Shown: in pieces, positions 43,676 to 55,440 of the stretch | Numbering within the stretch: the first letter of the stretch is position 1 | How the letters are laid out: each line of letters starts with the position of its first letter | Source of the DNA: Pictodentalium vernedei | Lineage: Eukaryota > Mollusca > Scaphopoda > Dentaliida > Dentaliidae | Direction of reading: 5' to 3' | DNA: 64,000 bases | Assembly (NCBI GenBank): GCA_031216915.1 | Contig: CM062289.1 | Span: 386,486,674-386,550,673, forward strand | The notes under the pieces: model-generated | Databases searched by the model: none | What the model saw: only the letters and a program-made list of their open reading frames with translations | Told to the model about the DNA's origin: nothing | Made by a program: the position numbers and the translations under genes

Positions 43676-44246
43676 CAGGGCTGCACGATATTCAAAACAG
43701 AATACCGGTATCGGTATTCAAAAAAATACCGCGGTATACCGGTATATCGAAACTGTTCAGATATCTGAACATAAGTACCACAATCAAGACTTGGGGCAAC
43801 ACAGGCGGAACGAATCAGCATGCCTTGATGATGCGGTTCGAAAAACCCCTTCACACAACGCAGACGATATTAAAATTTATTATTTTAAATATTAGTTTAT
43901 CAAATTTTTCCAAAACATTCTACAAAACAATATCATGTGACCCCCTCATTGGAACGAGCTCCTTGGGCTCGTTCCAAAGAGAGGTCACATGATATAGTTT
44001 TGTCGAAATTTTTTAAAATTATTTTTTCAATATTATTACGTGAGCACATGCGGACGATTCCTTGGGTAAAGCGATAATATTATTCATTCTGAGCTACAGT
44101 TAAAAAACTAGAGACATCTTGAAAATTAAATTGTGGGAGAAAAAATAATGACGATAAACCGATATTTTTGGAATTACACCGGTATTCAATCGATATTGGT
44201 TTGAATACCGGTATATATCGGTTTATCGGTATACCGTGCAGCCCTA
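43676..44246. mobile_element. hAT-type element, 571 bp
   Basis: Ends CAGGGCTGCACGATA and TACCGTGCAGCCCTA. Exact 8-bp TSD CCTCTTGG at 43,668-43,675 and 44,247-44,254. Subterminal ATACCGGTAT-type repeats at both ends. It contains a decayed family C MITE. Confidence 0.92.
43845..44076 (+). mobile_element. TTAA family C MITE (C1), inside hAT
   Basis: AACGCAGACGATATTAAAAT start, core TATCATGTGACC...CATTGGAACGAGCTCC, end TTGGGTAAAGCG. TTAA lost. Confidence 0.7.
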
Positions 44247-46205
44247 CCTCTTGGTATGCATATTTTTGGCATGAGGCTCCGATTCACGGTTTTTCACATT
44301 TTTGCTGTAAGGTTCGGTACCACAGCTTTTCACACATTTTCTTAACTGACATGCCATGCACTCTCTTCACATGCAAATATTGTCAAACTTATTTATCTGA
44401 CCCATAGAATGTATTACATTTTCCAGCTCCACTAAATAAGACAACCCCATCTGAGACAGTTTAAATAGATAGATTTCATATGGAAAGAATAATTCACTGG
44501 CAAATGCAAGACTTCAGCGAAGAAAATGGTATTAAAAAGCCGAAATCGGCCAATTTCAGAAACCAAGAATCCCCAAAGCAGAATTTTGCCACTGCCCGCA
44601 TATCTGCCTCTGGAGCATATCTGTTTCCAAATTGTGAAAAAAAATTATATTTTTCTATGTCATTTTAGTTACATGCCACCGAACAACTCCATGCAAAAAT
44701 GACATTTAAAAAAATAATCAATTTTTCGAAGCCACTGTTTCCCATAATTCCTCTGGTAATTTACCCCCATACATCAGACTCCAACTCTGTGGACATAACT
44801 TCAAATTATGTTGTCCAAACAATAGCCTAATTACATCTCAAATTTACATGGCATTAGTTTGAACATATGCGATTAGTTTTGAATTTTACCCGTGTGCAAT
44901 TGTGCGAAACCGGAGGGCGAAACCTTACAAGCAAACAAGAGTGATCTCTTCTTGAAGTTGACTTCGGCAAAAGAATCTGGAGTCTCTCCTGAGTTGAATG
45001 GACAAAGACCATAAGTCTCAATTGTCAATTAGTAAACAGATACAATATGGTCTTTGTGGTTAATGAATAGCTTTCGCGGGACGCTTTCACATAAATTTTA
45101 CAACCCAACACCACCCTCTCAACCCCTAAGCCACCGTAGATAGCATTTTTATTTTTACTACCGGTTCAGAGACCAGCCAGTTCCTGGCAATAGCAGTGTT
45201 AAATATAATCAAAATGTAAAACAATAAGCAGTAACAACCATTGTTGTTGTTGTTTGGTGGTGCTCTCCAGATATAAAGAAGCAAACAGCTTTACGGACGG
45301 ATGACCTACAGGCATAGCACCAATGACCAAAATGACAAAGTAGACTCCATGTATGCAATTCTGTGGTGAATAATAACAGCAAGTTGTTCATAACTGCATA
45401 CATCTATCATGAATACAGAGCTCAGTGTTTAGGAAATACAATACTCTATCTTGATGAGTTTTGCAATCTTACCTAAATTCGAAAAGTTGCGAAATAAGGC
45501 TACACAAACAAATTTCATAGAGTTTCTACTTATTTACTATCCAGTTGAGCTGAGATATTATTTGCTAAATGTTAACTGTCACTTAGAATTGTGAACAAAC
45601 CAGAACTAATAAAAGGATTTTTCTTTTGAAAAACTCAAATACAAATGAAGAACTTCCTGGTTCAAGAGTTGACACTGAAAACAAACGGTTCCGCTCTAAA
45701 AAATTTCCAGACATTTCCAACATTGACATGTCATACACTCTTTTCAAATGCGATTATACTTTTACTTGATTATCTGACCATAGCATTATTACATTTTTCC
45801 AAATCCACTAAAAACACATAACACTAGCCTATCTGACAAACTAGAAATAAACAATCTGAATGTGGGTGAAATAATTTCCCGTCAAATTTAAGGCTTCCAC
45901 CTAAACATTTGCATGAAAAACTCAAACAAGTCATTTTCAGCAACCCAGCCACCTCAAAAGCAGAATTTCTCTCTATCCCCGTTTACCTACCCATGGAACA
46001 TATCATCCCCTGTTTCCAAAATGTGGAAAAAATTATGTTTCCTTCTCATTTTTCAGTTACATGCCCGGTGACAACTTCGTGTAAAAATAACATTTTAAAA
46101 AAAATAATCATTTTTTCGAAGCCACCGTTTCCCTTAATTCCTCTGGTAATTTGCCCTACGCATCATACTTCAACTCTGTTACTAAAACTTCAAAAAATTC
46201 TGTTG

Positions 46206-46207
46206 TC

Positions 46208-46272
<65 letters not shown>

Positions 46273-46731
46273 TGTTCTTATATAGCGCCTCGTCCCGCGA
46301 GGCTCGAAGCGCTTTACAACATAAAAATACGCATATGTGCATAAATACACATGTATACACGTGTACATTTTCACACATATGTACATACATTAGTTACCAT
46401 AATACAAGACTCATTTCTGAAAGCCTGCAGTGATGTCTTCAATTTAGTTAAGGTTGTGTTGGAGGTGAAGCCTGAAGAGATGGGATTTCAGTGCACTCTT
46501 GAATGTATTAAGAGTAGGCATCTTTCGGAGTTCGGGTGGTAGTGAGTTCCAGACTTTAGGGCCGGCGTTCTGAAACGCGCGACGGCCAATGCTTACATAG
46601 TTTGTATTCGGTAAACATAACAACTTTTGTGATCCAGATCTAAGTTCACGCCTGGGAGTGTGCTCAGACAGCAGGAGGGAAAGGTACGGTGGCAAGGACT
46701 TCTCAAAGTGTCGGTAACATAGCCTAAATTT
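46206..46731 (-). pseudogene. 5'-truncated LINE (non-LTR retrotransposon) 3' end
   Basis: Minus strand: the frame 46,725 to 46,444 encodes the end of a LINE ORF2 (CYRHFEKSLPPYL..., GRRAFQNAGPKVWNSLPPELR, TFKSALKSHLF). This matches the conserved C-terminal tail of CR1/L2-like elements I know. A 3' UTR with GTAAAGCGCTTCGAG...GGCGCTATATAAG and an (ATT)n tail (46,208-46,270) follows. The reverse-transcriptase core is absent, so it is dead. Confidence 0.85.
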
Positions 46732-46799
46732 CGTCGCCTGAGTGCTAGAATGTCCTATGTCCCTTAGGGGACATAGGACATTCTAGAACTCAGGCGACG
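46732..46799. mobile_element. Hairpin MITE, CGTCGCCTGAGTGCTAGAAT family
   Basis: Perfect or near-perfect palindrome directly at the truncated 5' edge of the LINE. Same family as 34,138. Confidence 0.8.
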
Positions 46800-46925
46800 T
46801 AATGCAATCGTGTATCTGATACGAAAAATACATCTTAACATGGTATTAGTTTCAACATATGGCCTTAGTTAACATTTTACCCCTGTGCAATAGTGCGAAA
46901 CTGTAGAGCAGAACCCGAACACCGA

Positions 46926-47660
46926 AAACGCGCAGTGATATCGTTCTACACTTATTGTGTAATGATCGTCACTTCTTTCGGAGAGATATTCTTTTATAAC
47001 AACCGCGACAATAGATATCGTAAATATTTGTTAAACACTCTTATCTTATAAGGTAGCTTACAATAAATTATTTATTTGAAACATTATAAAGACCACCAAC
47101 AATTTGGTGTATTAATACGACAAATGTGTCCATAAAATGCAAGAAACTCTGAGATGCATATAAAAAGTTGTCTGTGTCCCGCATGCGCATTTGATCATAG
47201 ATTTAAGATTAACAATGTCAGAACAAAATTAATTTCAGAAAGATGACTTTGAAAGATGCCAGAACCCGACGAGGTCCGAATCTGGCAGCTGAAGTCTTAC
47301 CTGTCCAGAAGTGCACCTAGATCAAACTTTTCAGACACCCATCAGGCATAGACAACAGTGCTTTCGAACACATGACCATCAACTAAATCAAGAATGAAAA
47401 TCGGCACTACTACGGGGTGAGTATGCAAGGAGAATTCGGCGATGTAGAAATAATTGGACATGTCCACATTTGGAACAAACCTCTAGAATTTTTACTCAAG
47501 GCATCACCAAAACACAAGTGGTTTCCATCTCGTGTTCATCAGTTGAGTGCAGGGGCGAAAACGTTGTCCCTTCGTTCTTACACAGTGAGCTGAGTGTGTT
47601 GAAAGTTTATAAGGAAAGGGAGAATGTGAGGTTAATTGTTTTTATCGACAATCATTTCAT
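46926..47660. other. Low-copy stretch, no gene seen
   Basis: No long frame, no clear repeat. Confidence 0.4.
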
Positions 47661-47661
47661 A

Positions 47662-47792
47662 CACTCTTAATTCCGTTGAGTTAAAAATCAAACAAAATGA
47701 ACTGCATTGAGTGAATATGAACCCAATTGGGTTCATATTCACTCAACTCACTTGATTTGGGTTGATTTTTTGCCCAACTGATTTTGGAGAGT
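47662..47792. mobile_element. Hairpin MITE, GTGAATATGAACCCAATT family
   Basis: Ends CACTCTTAAT and GAGAGT. Perfect inner dyad TGAGTGAATATGAACCCAAT. Sister at 52,276-52,405. Confidence 0.75.
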
Positions 47793-48052
47793 ACGATGTT
47801 TGCTATTTCACTTGATTCGTAGCACCATACAAAATCTGGCTGCACTTTTGATGATGACTTTATTCATCCACGTGTTGAACATGACAACGCAAACTCAGGC
47901 CATGATTAATTAGTCTTCCGTTTAGCCTCATTTGCCTGATTTTGTTTTTTGCCCGAAATATAATAACAGATATTTTTTTATTATTGGCTCCGCAAATGGG
48001 TCATCGCCATTATAGGGTGAGGAGAATACACCATTTTATGTTTCATCCCCAT

Positions 48053-48210
48053 CAGTAGTAGGAGAGCGATGAAACGGCCCTGTTGGAGGGATCTCATGGG
48101 AGACCACGCAGGGGCCCTTGAGGGGAGTAGTAGGAGAGCGATGAAACGTGTCCGGTTGGGGGATCTCATGGGGACCCCGCAGGGGACCGACGAGGGGAGT
48201 AGTAGGAGAT
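48053..48210. repeat. 70-bp tandem duplication
   Basis: Two units beginning AGTAGTAGGAGAGCGATGAAA (first near 48,054, second near 48,126) plus a partial third. Confidence 0.8.
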
Positions 48211-48249
48211 GTGGATATCCGGTTGTAGAAACCATGTTTTTTTTTACGA

Positions 48250-48970
48250 CAATTTGCCTCCTAGTCCCCACAGTCCCTACCAGACCCCACTAGTTCCCAC
48301 CAGTCCTCAAATCACCAAAAACAACTTTTTATTTACTACGGATTCTTCAAAAATCTTTTTTAGGACCGCCATACTGTAGATTTTAATAGTAGCACGTAGT
48401 GCTATAGTGCCGAGGGGGCACGGGGGTGTGTTCCTTTGCACAAGGGTAAATTCTCGATTCGTAGAATTACCACAAACAACCCGACAAGTTGTACTATTTC
48501 GAATTCTTTCAGAATTCTCTGCTTCTGTCTGTCTGTGCAATTAATTACCAATTCAAATTCCCGCTATAAGCCACCGAGCAGTTACTGAAAAGTCATTGCT
48601 CGATGGCTTATAGGGGGAATTTGAGATAGGTATGTCCTGGGGTGGTCTAGAAGGCTGGGCCAAACAAGTTGTATTATCCTTAGGTAAGTATCCTATAAAA
48701 GATATCCTCAAATAATAATACAATACCAGACCATAGGTATCCTCAAATACCGAAATGAGTCGAAAAGCAGTATGTGCGAGTCACTTGAACGAGCAATTGC
48801 TCTATGGCTCATTTGCTCGATGGGCTTCGAGTCGTTCGAGCAGTATGCGCGAGTCACCTGACCGAGCAATTGCTCTAAAGCTCATTTGCTCGATGGGCTT
48901 CGAGCCGTTCGAGCAATGACTTTTCAGTAACTGCTCGATGGCTTATAGGAGGAATTTGAGATAGGTATAA
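48250..48970. mobile_element. Partial relative of the giant foldback
   Basis: Shares 'ctcaaatcaccaaaa', 'agcacgtagtgctatagt' and 'ataggtatcctcaaatac' with 30,770-32,675. Contains a hairpin (48,563-48,613), a direct repeat of it at 48,910-48,967, and a 73-bp tandem pair (48,767-48,912, GAGCAATTGCTC). Confidence 0.65.
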
Positions 48971-49049
48971 GTTTGGACAAACTTCTGTTTACACGCAGGA
49001 GACCTGATGATAGAAGAAGAGTTCAAGACGAGACACTTGGTAGGATATT

Positions 49050-49345
49050 AAGAACATCACAGCGAATCAAATCGAAGCGAATCATCCTAATTATTTTGAA
49101 TCGAATCGAATTCCGAAGCTTTGTGGGTCTGGGTGTGAAAGCCGTCAGATTGTATTGTTAGGCTACACTAACTAGAATATTTACTCGACTTGTGGATCTG
49201 CCATCATCTCAATGGATTTTATATTACATCAAACAACGACTATAATGCAGCGCCACACCACAAATGACAATACTTATTGTATAAAGTGGAGCCCTGCCAA
49301 TTTTGAATTTCGGGTCGAATAGAACCCCGAATCGAATCTTACGCT
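49050..49345. repeat. Diverged GATTCGATTCG-bearing repeat
   Basis: AATCGAATCGAATTCC and CCCCGAATCGAATCTT in inverted arrangement. Related to the hAT-like elements at 5,460 and 52,737. Confidence 0.5.
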
Positions 49346-49778
49346 CTTCAAGTTATTAATATGGCACCTTCTTTTTTACAAGCATACATATTGTCAACTC
49401 AAGTACTGTATGCAATCAGGACTCCCCTGTTTGGGCAAGTCAATCAAAAATGCGGAACAATCCAGGACTGAAACAAAGTAATTTCGGAATCGTAACTTCA
49501 ATGAGCTCTTCTTTTATCATCAGGTCATCAAAGTTCTCATTATATTAACAGTCACGAGATCTTCGCTCCTGTGGCCACCGACTCCAAAATCGTTAGGGGT
49601 TTCCTTTTTTCCAATTCCTGCATGTTTGGTGGAACTGTTCTGAACAGAACAGATATTATTGTCAAGGGTTCTGTGGTAATAATTCCACCCCGAAGCTCCG
49701 TAGGTTTGTAAGGCAGAATTATTTCCGATCTCTTTTAACATTTTAAGTTGTCAGGTTCAGCCCAGGTAATTCACACCA

Positions 49779-49894
49779 GCAATCAACAGTGCCGAGGAAA
49801 ATGCCGAGAAAACTAAAAATATCAACAGCAAAAATACTGCCGAGGATGGCTTCTTCAGGAAGCCTTGTGGTGGCAGAAATTGCACAACTTTCAG
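49779..49894 (+). CDS. Possible internal coding exon, unrecognised
   Basis: Frame AINSAEENAEKTKNINSKNT..., FRKPCGGRNCTTF, ending at a TTTCAG/GTAACA donor-like site and preceded by ACACCAG. Hydrophilic and protein-like, but short with a weak acceptor. May be chance. Confidence 0.2.
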
Positions 49895-50000
49895 GTAACA
49901 TAAGGAATCAAACCATGTGGGTTGCACTACGCTGTATTGCTTATCTTGCAGTTTACAGTAAAAGCTGCAGCATAACCACTAGAAAGTATGCGTTCTGCTT

Positions 50001-50101
50001 CTTCTGTGTTGATAACACCAGAATCTGACATCAGTTTCTGGAAAGCTCTCACAGAGCTTTCCAGAAAATGATGTCAGATTCTGGTGTTATCAACATAGAA
50101 G
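50001..50101. mobile_element. Foldback, AACACCAGAATCTGACATCA arms
   Basis: Arms of about 48 bp with 3-base loop. Weaker symmetry extends to about 49,966-50,135. Confidence 0.8.
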
Positions 50102-50135
50102 CCGTAAGATACTTAGTTTGTGGTTATACTGCATC

Positions 50136-50892
50136 TTATTTTCAATCATACTATATATATTGGGCAATTCGCCTGGTTACTTCCAAGATTTTTTCTCAGC
50201 ATTCACATAGTTCATGATATTGGCATGATCTAATCGAGTGAAAGATTCTGCACATTGATTGTGATTACATACACATGTATCTCGAACTACTGTCACCTGT
50301 TAAAGTTACTTGAAAGTTTTCACTTCACCGCATACTACATATACATGGCAATTGAGACTATGCCCTGCCCCCTAAAGATTTTTACACAATCGAACAGGTT
50401 TCACAGCAATTGCCGTAGAAGCACCAGTTTTCCTCAGCAATTTTTTTGCCGAGGAAACAATGATGAATTGGCAGGACTGCAGGCTTTTATAGGGAACGTG
50501 GCAACTGTTACTCATTCCCATTTCCTATTCGACATTCGTTATCAACCGATTTTATTTTTCAGCAGCCATTTTCAACAGAAAAATATATTTTGTCACCAAT
50601 TTCATTTAACCTGGCGAGTCCCCTGCATCAGGGTGAAGTTTTGAAGATGTACTCAATTATTTGGAATTTTATTTACGTGTTCTAGAATATTATTTATTAC
50701 ACGTCTGTTCTACGAAAATCCCCATCTGCAACAACACTGTATCATGCGGAAACTGAAAAATCTGTTCCGCACATATGTGCGGAACGGAAATCGTTGACGG
50801 ACTATTTTTATAAAGAAGCGAAATTTTACTGGAATTTTCTACAAATCGTACACCGCAATTACAATACGAATCACTAGCGAAAGCTAAAAATC
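50136..50892. other. Low-copy stretch, no gene seen
   Basis: Open plus frame 50,255-50,644 (129 codons, unrecognised, cysteine- and histidine-containing) and a short palindrome at 50,759-50,788 (GTTCCGCACATATGTGCGGAAC). Confidence 0.35.
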
Positions 50893-50958
50893 GTCTCCGG
50901 AGTTCCAGTGTGTTCTATGCGCCATTAGGCACATAGAACACATTAGAACTCAGTGGAC
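50893..50958. repeat. Hairpin related to 14,418-14,478
   Basis: GAGTTCCAGTGTGTTCTATG and complement around CGCCATTAGGC. Confidence 0.75.
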
Positions 50959-51108
50959 GAAATAGTAACACAGGTTCCCCTGGCAAATTTGGTTGGCGAT
51001 AAAATGTGTTCTTTTTGTTGATAGTCGTCAAATGAATCGCTGAGTGTCCTTTTAATAAATGTTTTTTTTTTATTGACGCGAGGGTGTGTAATGAACACAG
51101 AACAACCC

Positions 51109-51172
51109 GCGTGTGTGAATGGGTTAATCGATATGGCACGAGTGCCATATCGATTAACCCATCCACACACGT
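51109..51172. repeat. Hairpin GGGTTAATCGATATGGCA
   Basis: Arms of about 30 bp, 4-base loop CGAG. Confidence 0.8.
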
Positions 51173-51189
51173 GTGTCTTTCTTTGTATA

Positions 51190-51231
51190 TATTTTCTTCC
51201 AAAATACACCTTCCGACCCTTCATTGGAACG
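51190..51231. mobile_element. Half hairpin of family A type
   Basis: Ends at CATTGGAACGAGCTC, the dyad centre. Second arm absent. Confidence 0.55.
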
Positions 51232-51860
51232 AGCTCATAACTAAAGCAATTACGGTAATATTAACCAAATGTGTTTCGTAAGGATCCACTTTTTATTTTA
51301 CGTAGATTGTTATACGTCATTTGAAAAAGGGTGTATTTTATACCAACATATGATTGAACCAGGAGACTGAGTGGAATGATTTTCAGAATGCCATAATGTT
51401 GTATTTAACATGTAATGCGAACAACAAATCTGAAAGCAATTCACCGTCAAGGACAAAATAAAGAACATGAATTTGCAAGAATGATTAGCAAAGATCAATA
51501 AACACTTTAAACATTTAGTACCAATGGTTGTGTGTGTAAACGGTGCACCTTGAATTTTGTAGGATATCCGGCAGAGGGCCTGGCGAATAGATTGGTTCGG
51601 AGACTAACAGGGAAGTTTTCTGCTTTCGATAACAATATGCCTTTTCGGTAATTTTCTTTGAAAAACACAATCCCCACAAAACATGAAGGAGCTAATTGAT
51701 CTTCCGTGTTTTACGTGACGATATGCAGTTGATTTGTTAATATTGCACCGATGCCATTATGATGATCAAGTTACAGTTTCCCCGGAAGAAAGAAGTCTTC
51801 ACGACCTTCAAATTGCACAGACAGATCCTTTTGCACGCGACAATCGGCTGCTGCAATATA
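51232..51860. other. No gene seen
   Basis: No recognisable repeat or long frame. Confidence 0.4.
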
Positions 51861-51866
51861 TTTGTA

Positions 51867-52010
51867 GAGGAGGGGGGGGGGGGGGACATTCACTTTTCCT
51901 CATCCATACATATGCTCTCTCGCACGTGTGCAGTCTCACACATACACTCTCTCAGACCAATATACACCATCACAAACACACACGCAAACACATAACCCCT
52001 CCCCCCCCCT

Positions 52011-52056
<46 letters not shown>

Positions 52057-52090
52057 CCTCAAACACCGATACACACAAACACACAGAGAG
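51867..52090. repeat. G-run and (AC)n microsatellite
   Basis: G13 at about 51,873 and (CA)n mostly at 52,010-52,060. All long frames across it are artefacts. Confidence 0.95.
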
Positions 52091-52275
52091 TCGCAATTTC
52101 ATTTTTCTGGACAAAGTATGAATATGTTAAAATTCATTTTACAATATTCGTAGATCTGCATTTTGAAAGATAATGGAATGCGTACTTTCGCTTTTGTAAC
52201 CCTGTCATTTCGGTTTGTGCCAATTCTTATTAAAAGAAAATGTAACAGTTGATAAGCGAACTGCGAATCTTTGAA

Positions 52276-52405
52276 CACTCTAAAATCAGTTGGGTTAAAA
52301 ATTAACCAAAATCGACTGGGATGAGTGAATATGAACCCAATTGGGTTCATATTCACTCAACCCAGTCGATTTGGGTTAATTTTTAACCCAAGTGATTTAA
52401 GAGTG
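52276..52405. mobile_element. Hairpin MITE, GTGAATATGAACCCAATT family
   Basis: Ends CACTCTAAAATCA and TGATTTAAGAGTG. Centre GAACCCAATTGGGTTC. Confidence 0.8.
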
Positions 52406-52411
52406 AAGCTT

Positions 52412-53285
52412 TCCATTCGAAATCGCCCCGATGATTCGATACGAGTTGCTTTGATCCGGAAAGTTTCGAATCACCGAAATGTTCTCAAAATCCCATTAAA
52501 TGTCCGTCTCTTCTTCAACTCATTCTATCATCAGGTTTCCTGTACTGATAGAAGAAGGTGGTTCCGCTTCCGAAACTACTTTGATTCCGTTCTGGAATAT
52601 TCCACTTTTTGATTGACGAGCCCAAACATACGAGTCGTCATTGAGTACAGTACATGGCTGTACAGGTCTGAAAATAAGCAGTCTGACATTTGCAGAATGG
52701 GGTCCCCAGAGGGTGAATTTGAGGGCGTTCAACTGAAGAGTGGTGAGATTCGATTCAAGATGTGATTCGATTCGAAATTCTCTGCCTGATTCGATTCGGA
52801 ATTAGATTCGGTCCGAAATTTTAGATTTTTACAGATTTTAGAGATTCAGAGTATTCCACTTTTATAATCTGGAGTTCATAACGATGAGGATGGGCAATTA
52901 TGTATTGCCCTGCAAATCTCATATTTTGTGTCGAATAGAATCTCGATTCGAATGAGAAAGAGGATTTCGAATCAAATCGAATCTTACCACTCTGTAAACA
53001 GTCAAAAAACGTGGATATTACACCTTTATACAACGGTGGAACATGTCATATATTGTCGGTCTGTACTCAAGTATTGTAGTTTCTTTTATTGGACTCAACC
53101 CTTGCGACATAATGGCTGCCACGGCGGCAGCTTCTCTGTGCGAGTCAATCAAAAATCCAGAATATTCCAGAAACGGAATCAATGCACTTTCGGAAGCGGA
53201 TATTCCTTGAAATAATCTCTTGTCATCAGATTTCCTACGACTCGAATTGCATCGAATTATTAGGGCGATTTCGAATCTCGAAACG
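52412..53285. repeat. Inverted-repeat-bounded block
   Basis: 52,412-52,620 and 53,157-53,285 are inverted relatives (CGAAATCGCCCCGATGATTCG; ATTATTAGGGCGATTTCG). Between them lies the 52,737-52,993 element. Related sequence at 54,845-55,420. Confidence 0.55.
52737..52993. mobile_element. Short hAT-like element (TSD not clear)
   Basis: Ends AGAGTGGTGAGATTCGATTC and GAATCTTACCACTCT. Subterminal GATTCGATTCG as in 5,460-6,099. Confidence 0.5.
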
Positions 53286-53602
53286 ACGTACTTGTGTGCG
53301 CGTTGGCAGATCCCGACTCTCGCTAAAAACCGGGGCGGTTCCAATCAGATTTTCCCTAGCTAAACCCTGACACAGCACACCGATAATCTTAATGTATCGT
53401 CAAGCACCCGTCGTTTAAAATAGAGCATTAAACAGTACAAGTAAAAGTGGACACTGAACTAATCAAAATGACAGACAGCCAAATTTGGTGGCAAAGTCAG
53501 GCTTCTGTAATGATGCCACTTACTTGTCAAATAAAACATGCCCATATCCAATAAATAGTATTAACTCTTTTCCAACCCGAAGAGCAGAAGACACCTGAAT
53601 GA

Positions 53603-53854
53603 TTAACCCTTTACCCAACGTAACGGCCAAAACCGGCCAGCGCTATTCTCAAAAATCGCGAATTAATTTTCACTATTTTTTTCATTTTTTGTCTCAAAAA
53701 CATAGGTTATGACCCCTCATTGGAACGAGCTCGACGAGCTCGTTCCAATGAGGGGTCATAACCTATGTTTTTGAGACAAAAAATGAAAAAAATTAGTTAT
53801 TCAAGAATTTTTTTTCCAAGTGTCGTCTGCTTTTCATGTTAGGTAAAGGGTTAA
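53603..53854 (+). mobile_element. TTAA family A MITE (A9), intact
   Basis: TTAA pair; ends CCCTTTACCCAACGTAACGG and ATGTTAGGTAAAGGG; perfect dyad around GAACGAGCTCGACGAGCTCG. Its right TTAA is also the left TTAA of C2. Confidence 0.95.
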
Positions 53855-54056
53855 CTCTTTACCTGAAAAAACGGTCACAACCAATCGCGTAATTTTCGAA
53901 ATAATCAGTTGAAAAAAAAAAAATTGTCAAAAATTTCAACAACACCATATCATGTGACCCCTCATTGGCACGAGTTCGTGGAATGAGGGGTCATGTGATA
54001 GGATTTTGGTTGAATTTTTTTTTTAAATTTGAAAAAGAGTTAATTAAAAGGGTTAA
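53851..54056 (+). mobile_element. TTAA family C MITE (C2), abutting A9
   Basis: CTCTTTACCTG start, core ATCATGTGACCCCTCATTGG, end AAAAGGG then TTAA. Confidence 0.8.
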
Positions 54057-54249
54057 GTCGACTAACATTGGTTCTAGTGTGTAAGGAAAACGTATATAAA
54101 ATTAACTGAAAGAAAGAACAACATTATCAAAGTACTTTTTCTGGACCCAAAGGATGACCCCTAACCCCCAGGCCCGTCATTGGCTGCATGATTGAATTAT
54201 TACTTACCTCCACAAGCACCCCGTCAAAAAAAACCCCACAAGTGCTACA

Positions 54250-54335
54250 TTTAAACCTTTTACCTGACACGAAAAGCAGACGACACTTACAAAACTGTCA
54301 CTAAATTTTCCATTTTTTTCCAAGAAAACATAGCC
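54250..54335 (-). mobile_element. Half of a family A MITE
   Basis: ACCTTTTACCTGACACGAAA start then first arm to AACATAG. The rest is replaced by unrelated sequence. Confidence 0.65.
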
Positions 54336-54596
54336 CTCATATGAAATCAAAAACAGCTTCCGCGTGGTGCAACATGGACGAGTGCACGGGAAGCTGCGGT
54401 TTGTAATGAAACTCATCAAGGGGCCTAACTTCTACACAAAGCATCAAGTGGCACAACTTCCAAACACTGCATGAGGGGGCATAACTTTTACACGTATTGA
54501 CAAACTCAAATCACAAATGACTGAAAGAAACGTTAGAAATCGAATTACTGTGGAACGCCCGACTTTGCCACAAATTAACGAACTTCTTACCGCTCT

Positions 54597-54844
54597 TTAA
54601 TCCTAAACCCAACGCAGACGATATCAAAATTTATTATTTTAAATATCTTTTTTTTAATTTTTCCAAACATTTCAACAAAACCATATCATGTGACCCACAC
54701 ATGGAACGTGCTCGACGAGCTCGTTCTAAAGAGGGGTCACATGATATGATTTTGTTGAATCTTTTTGAAAAATTGGGTTTTTTTTAGCTGCTGAATGTGC
54801 ATATTAGTCGGCGGATGTTGCCGATTCGTTGGGTAAAGGGTTAA
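54597..54844 (+). mobile_element. TTAA family C MITE (C3)
   Basis: TTAA pair, AACGCAGACGATATCAAAAT start, GTTGGGTAAAGGG end, core ATCATGTGACCC. Confidence 0.85.
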
Positions 54845-55440
54845 GAGTCAAAAATGTGGATAATTACACCTTATTCTTACAACTGTGGAACATGTCAAAT
54901 ATTGTCAGCCTGTACTCAAGTATAGTAGTTTTTGTTATTGGACTCAACCCATTTGGGGTGCAAATGGTTTTCTCAATTTTCTCAAAAGTTGGATGTTTGC
55001 AGCCAATTGGGCACAGTTGGAAATAAAGAGGGGCCATATTCTTGGTTTGTTTTATGTTTCAGGCCTTATAATGTATTTGAATTTTTTTTTCAAATATTCG
55101 TGGCAGATATGTGGCAATAGGGTCTTGGTTATCGGGGTCTTTATCTCCAAGTTATGCAACTTGATGCTTTGTGTAGAAGTTATGACCCTTGGTGAGTTTC
55201 ATTACCAACCGCAGATTCCTGTGCACTCGCTCATGCTCAAATTGTTGCACTATGCGGAAGCTGTTTTTGATTTTAGGGCAATGTTTTCTTTGGAAAAACG
55301 CATCTAAAAGTACTTCGCTTCAAAATTCGATTCGAAATCGCCCTAATAACTCGATTGAATTCGAGTCGTTGGAAACCTGATGATAAGAGATAACTTCAAG
55401 GAAGATCCGTTTCCGAAACTGTTAGTTATTTCTAACGCTT
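54845..55440. repeat. Diverged copy of 53,007-53,285
   Basis: Shares GTGGAACATGTCA, CTGTACTCAAGTAT and TATTGGACTCAACCC in direct orientation and the 'cgaaatcgccctaat' block inverted. Confidence 0.6.

Larger units (their letters stand above)
44340..46925. repeat. Tandem duplication, about 1.38-kb period, split by a LINE
   Basis: 44,340-44,940 matches 45,715-46,205 plus 46,805-46,925 (landmarks TTTTTCGAAGCCAC, ATTCCTCTGGTAATTT, CCTGTGCAAT / CGTGTGCAAT). The second copy is interrupted by 46,206-46,800. Confidence 0.75.

Noticed and set aside
51734..52173. His/Thr-rich frames
   Set aside because: Translation of the (AC)n microsatellite.
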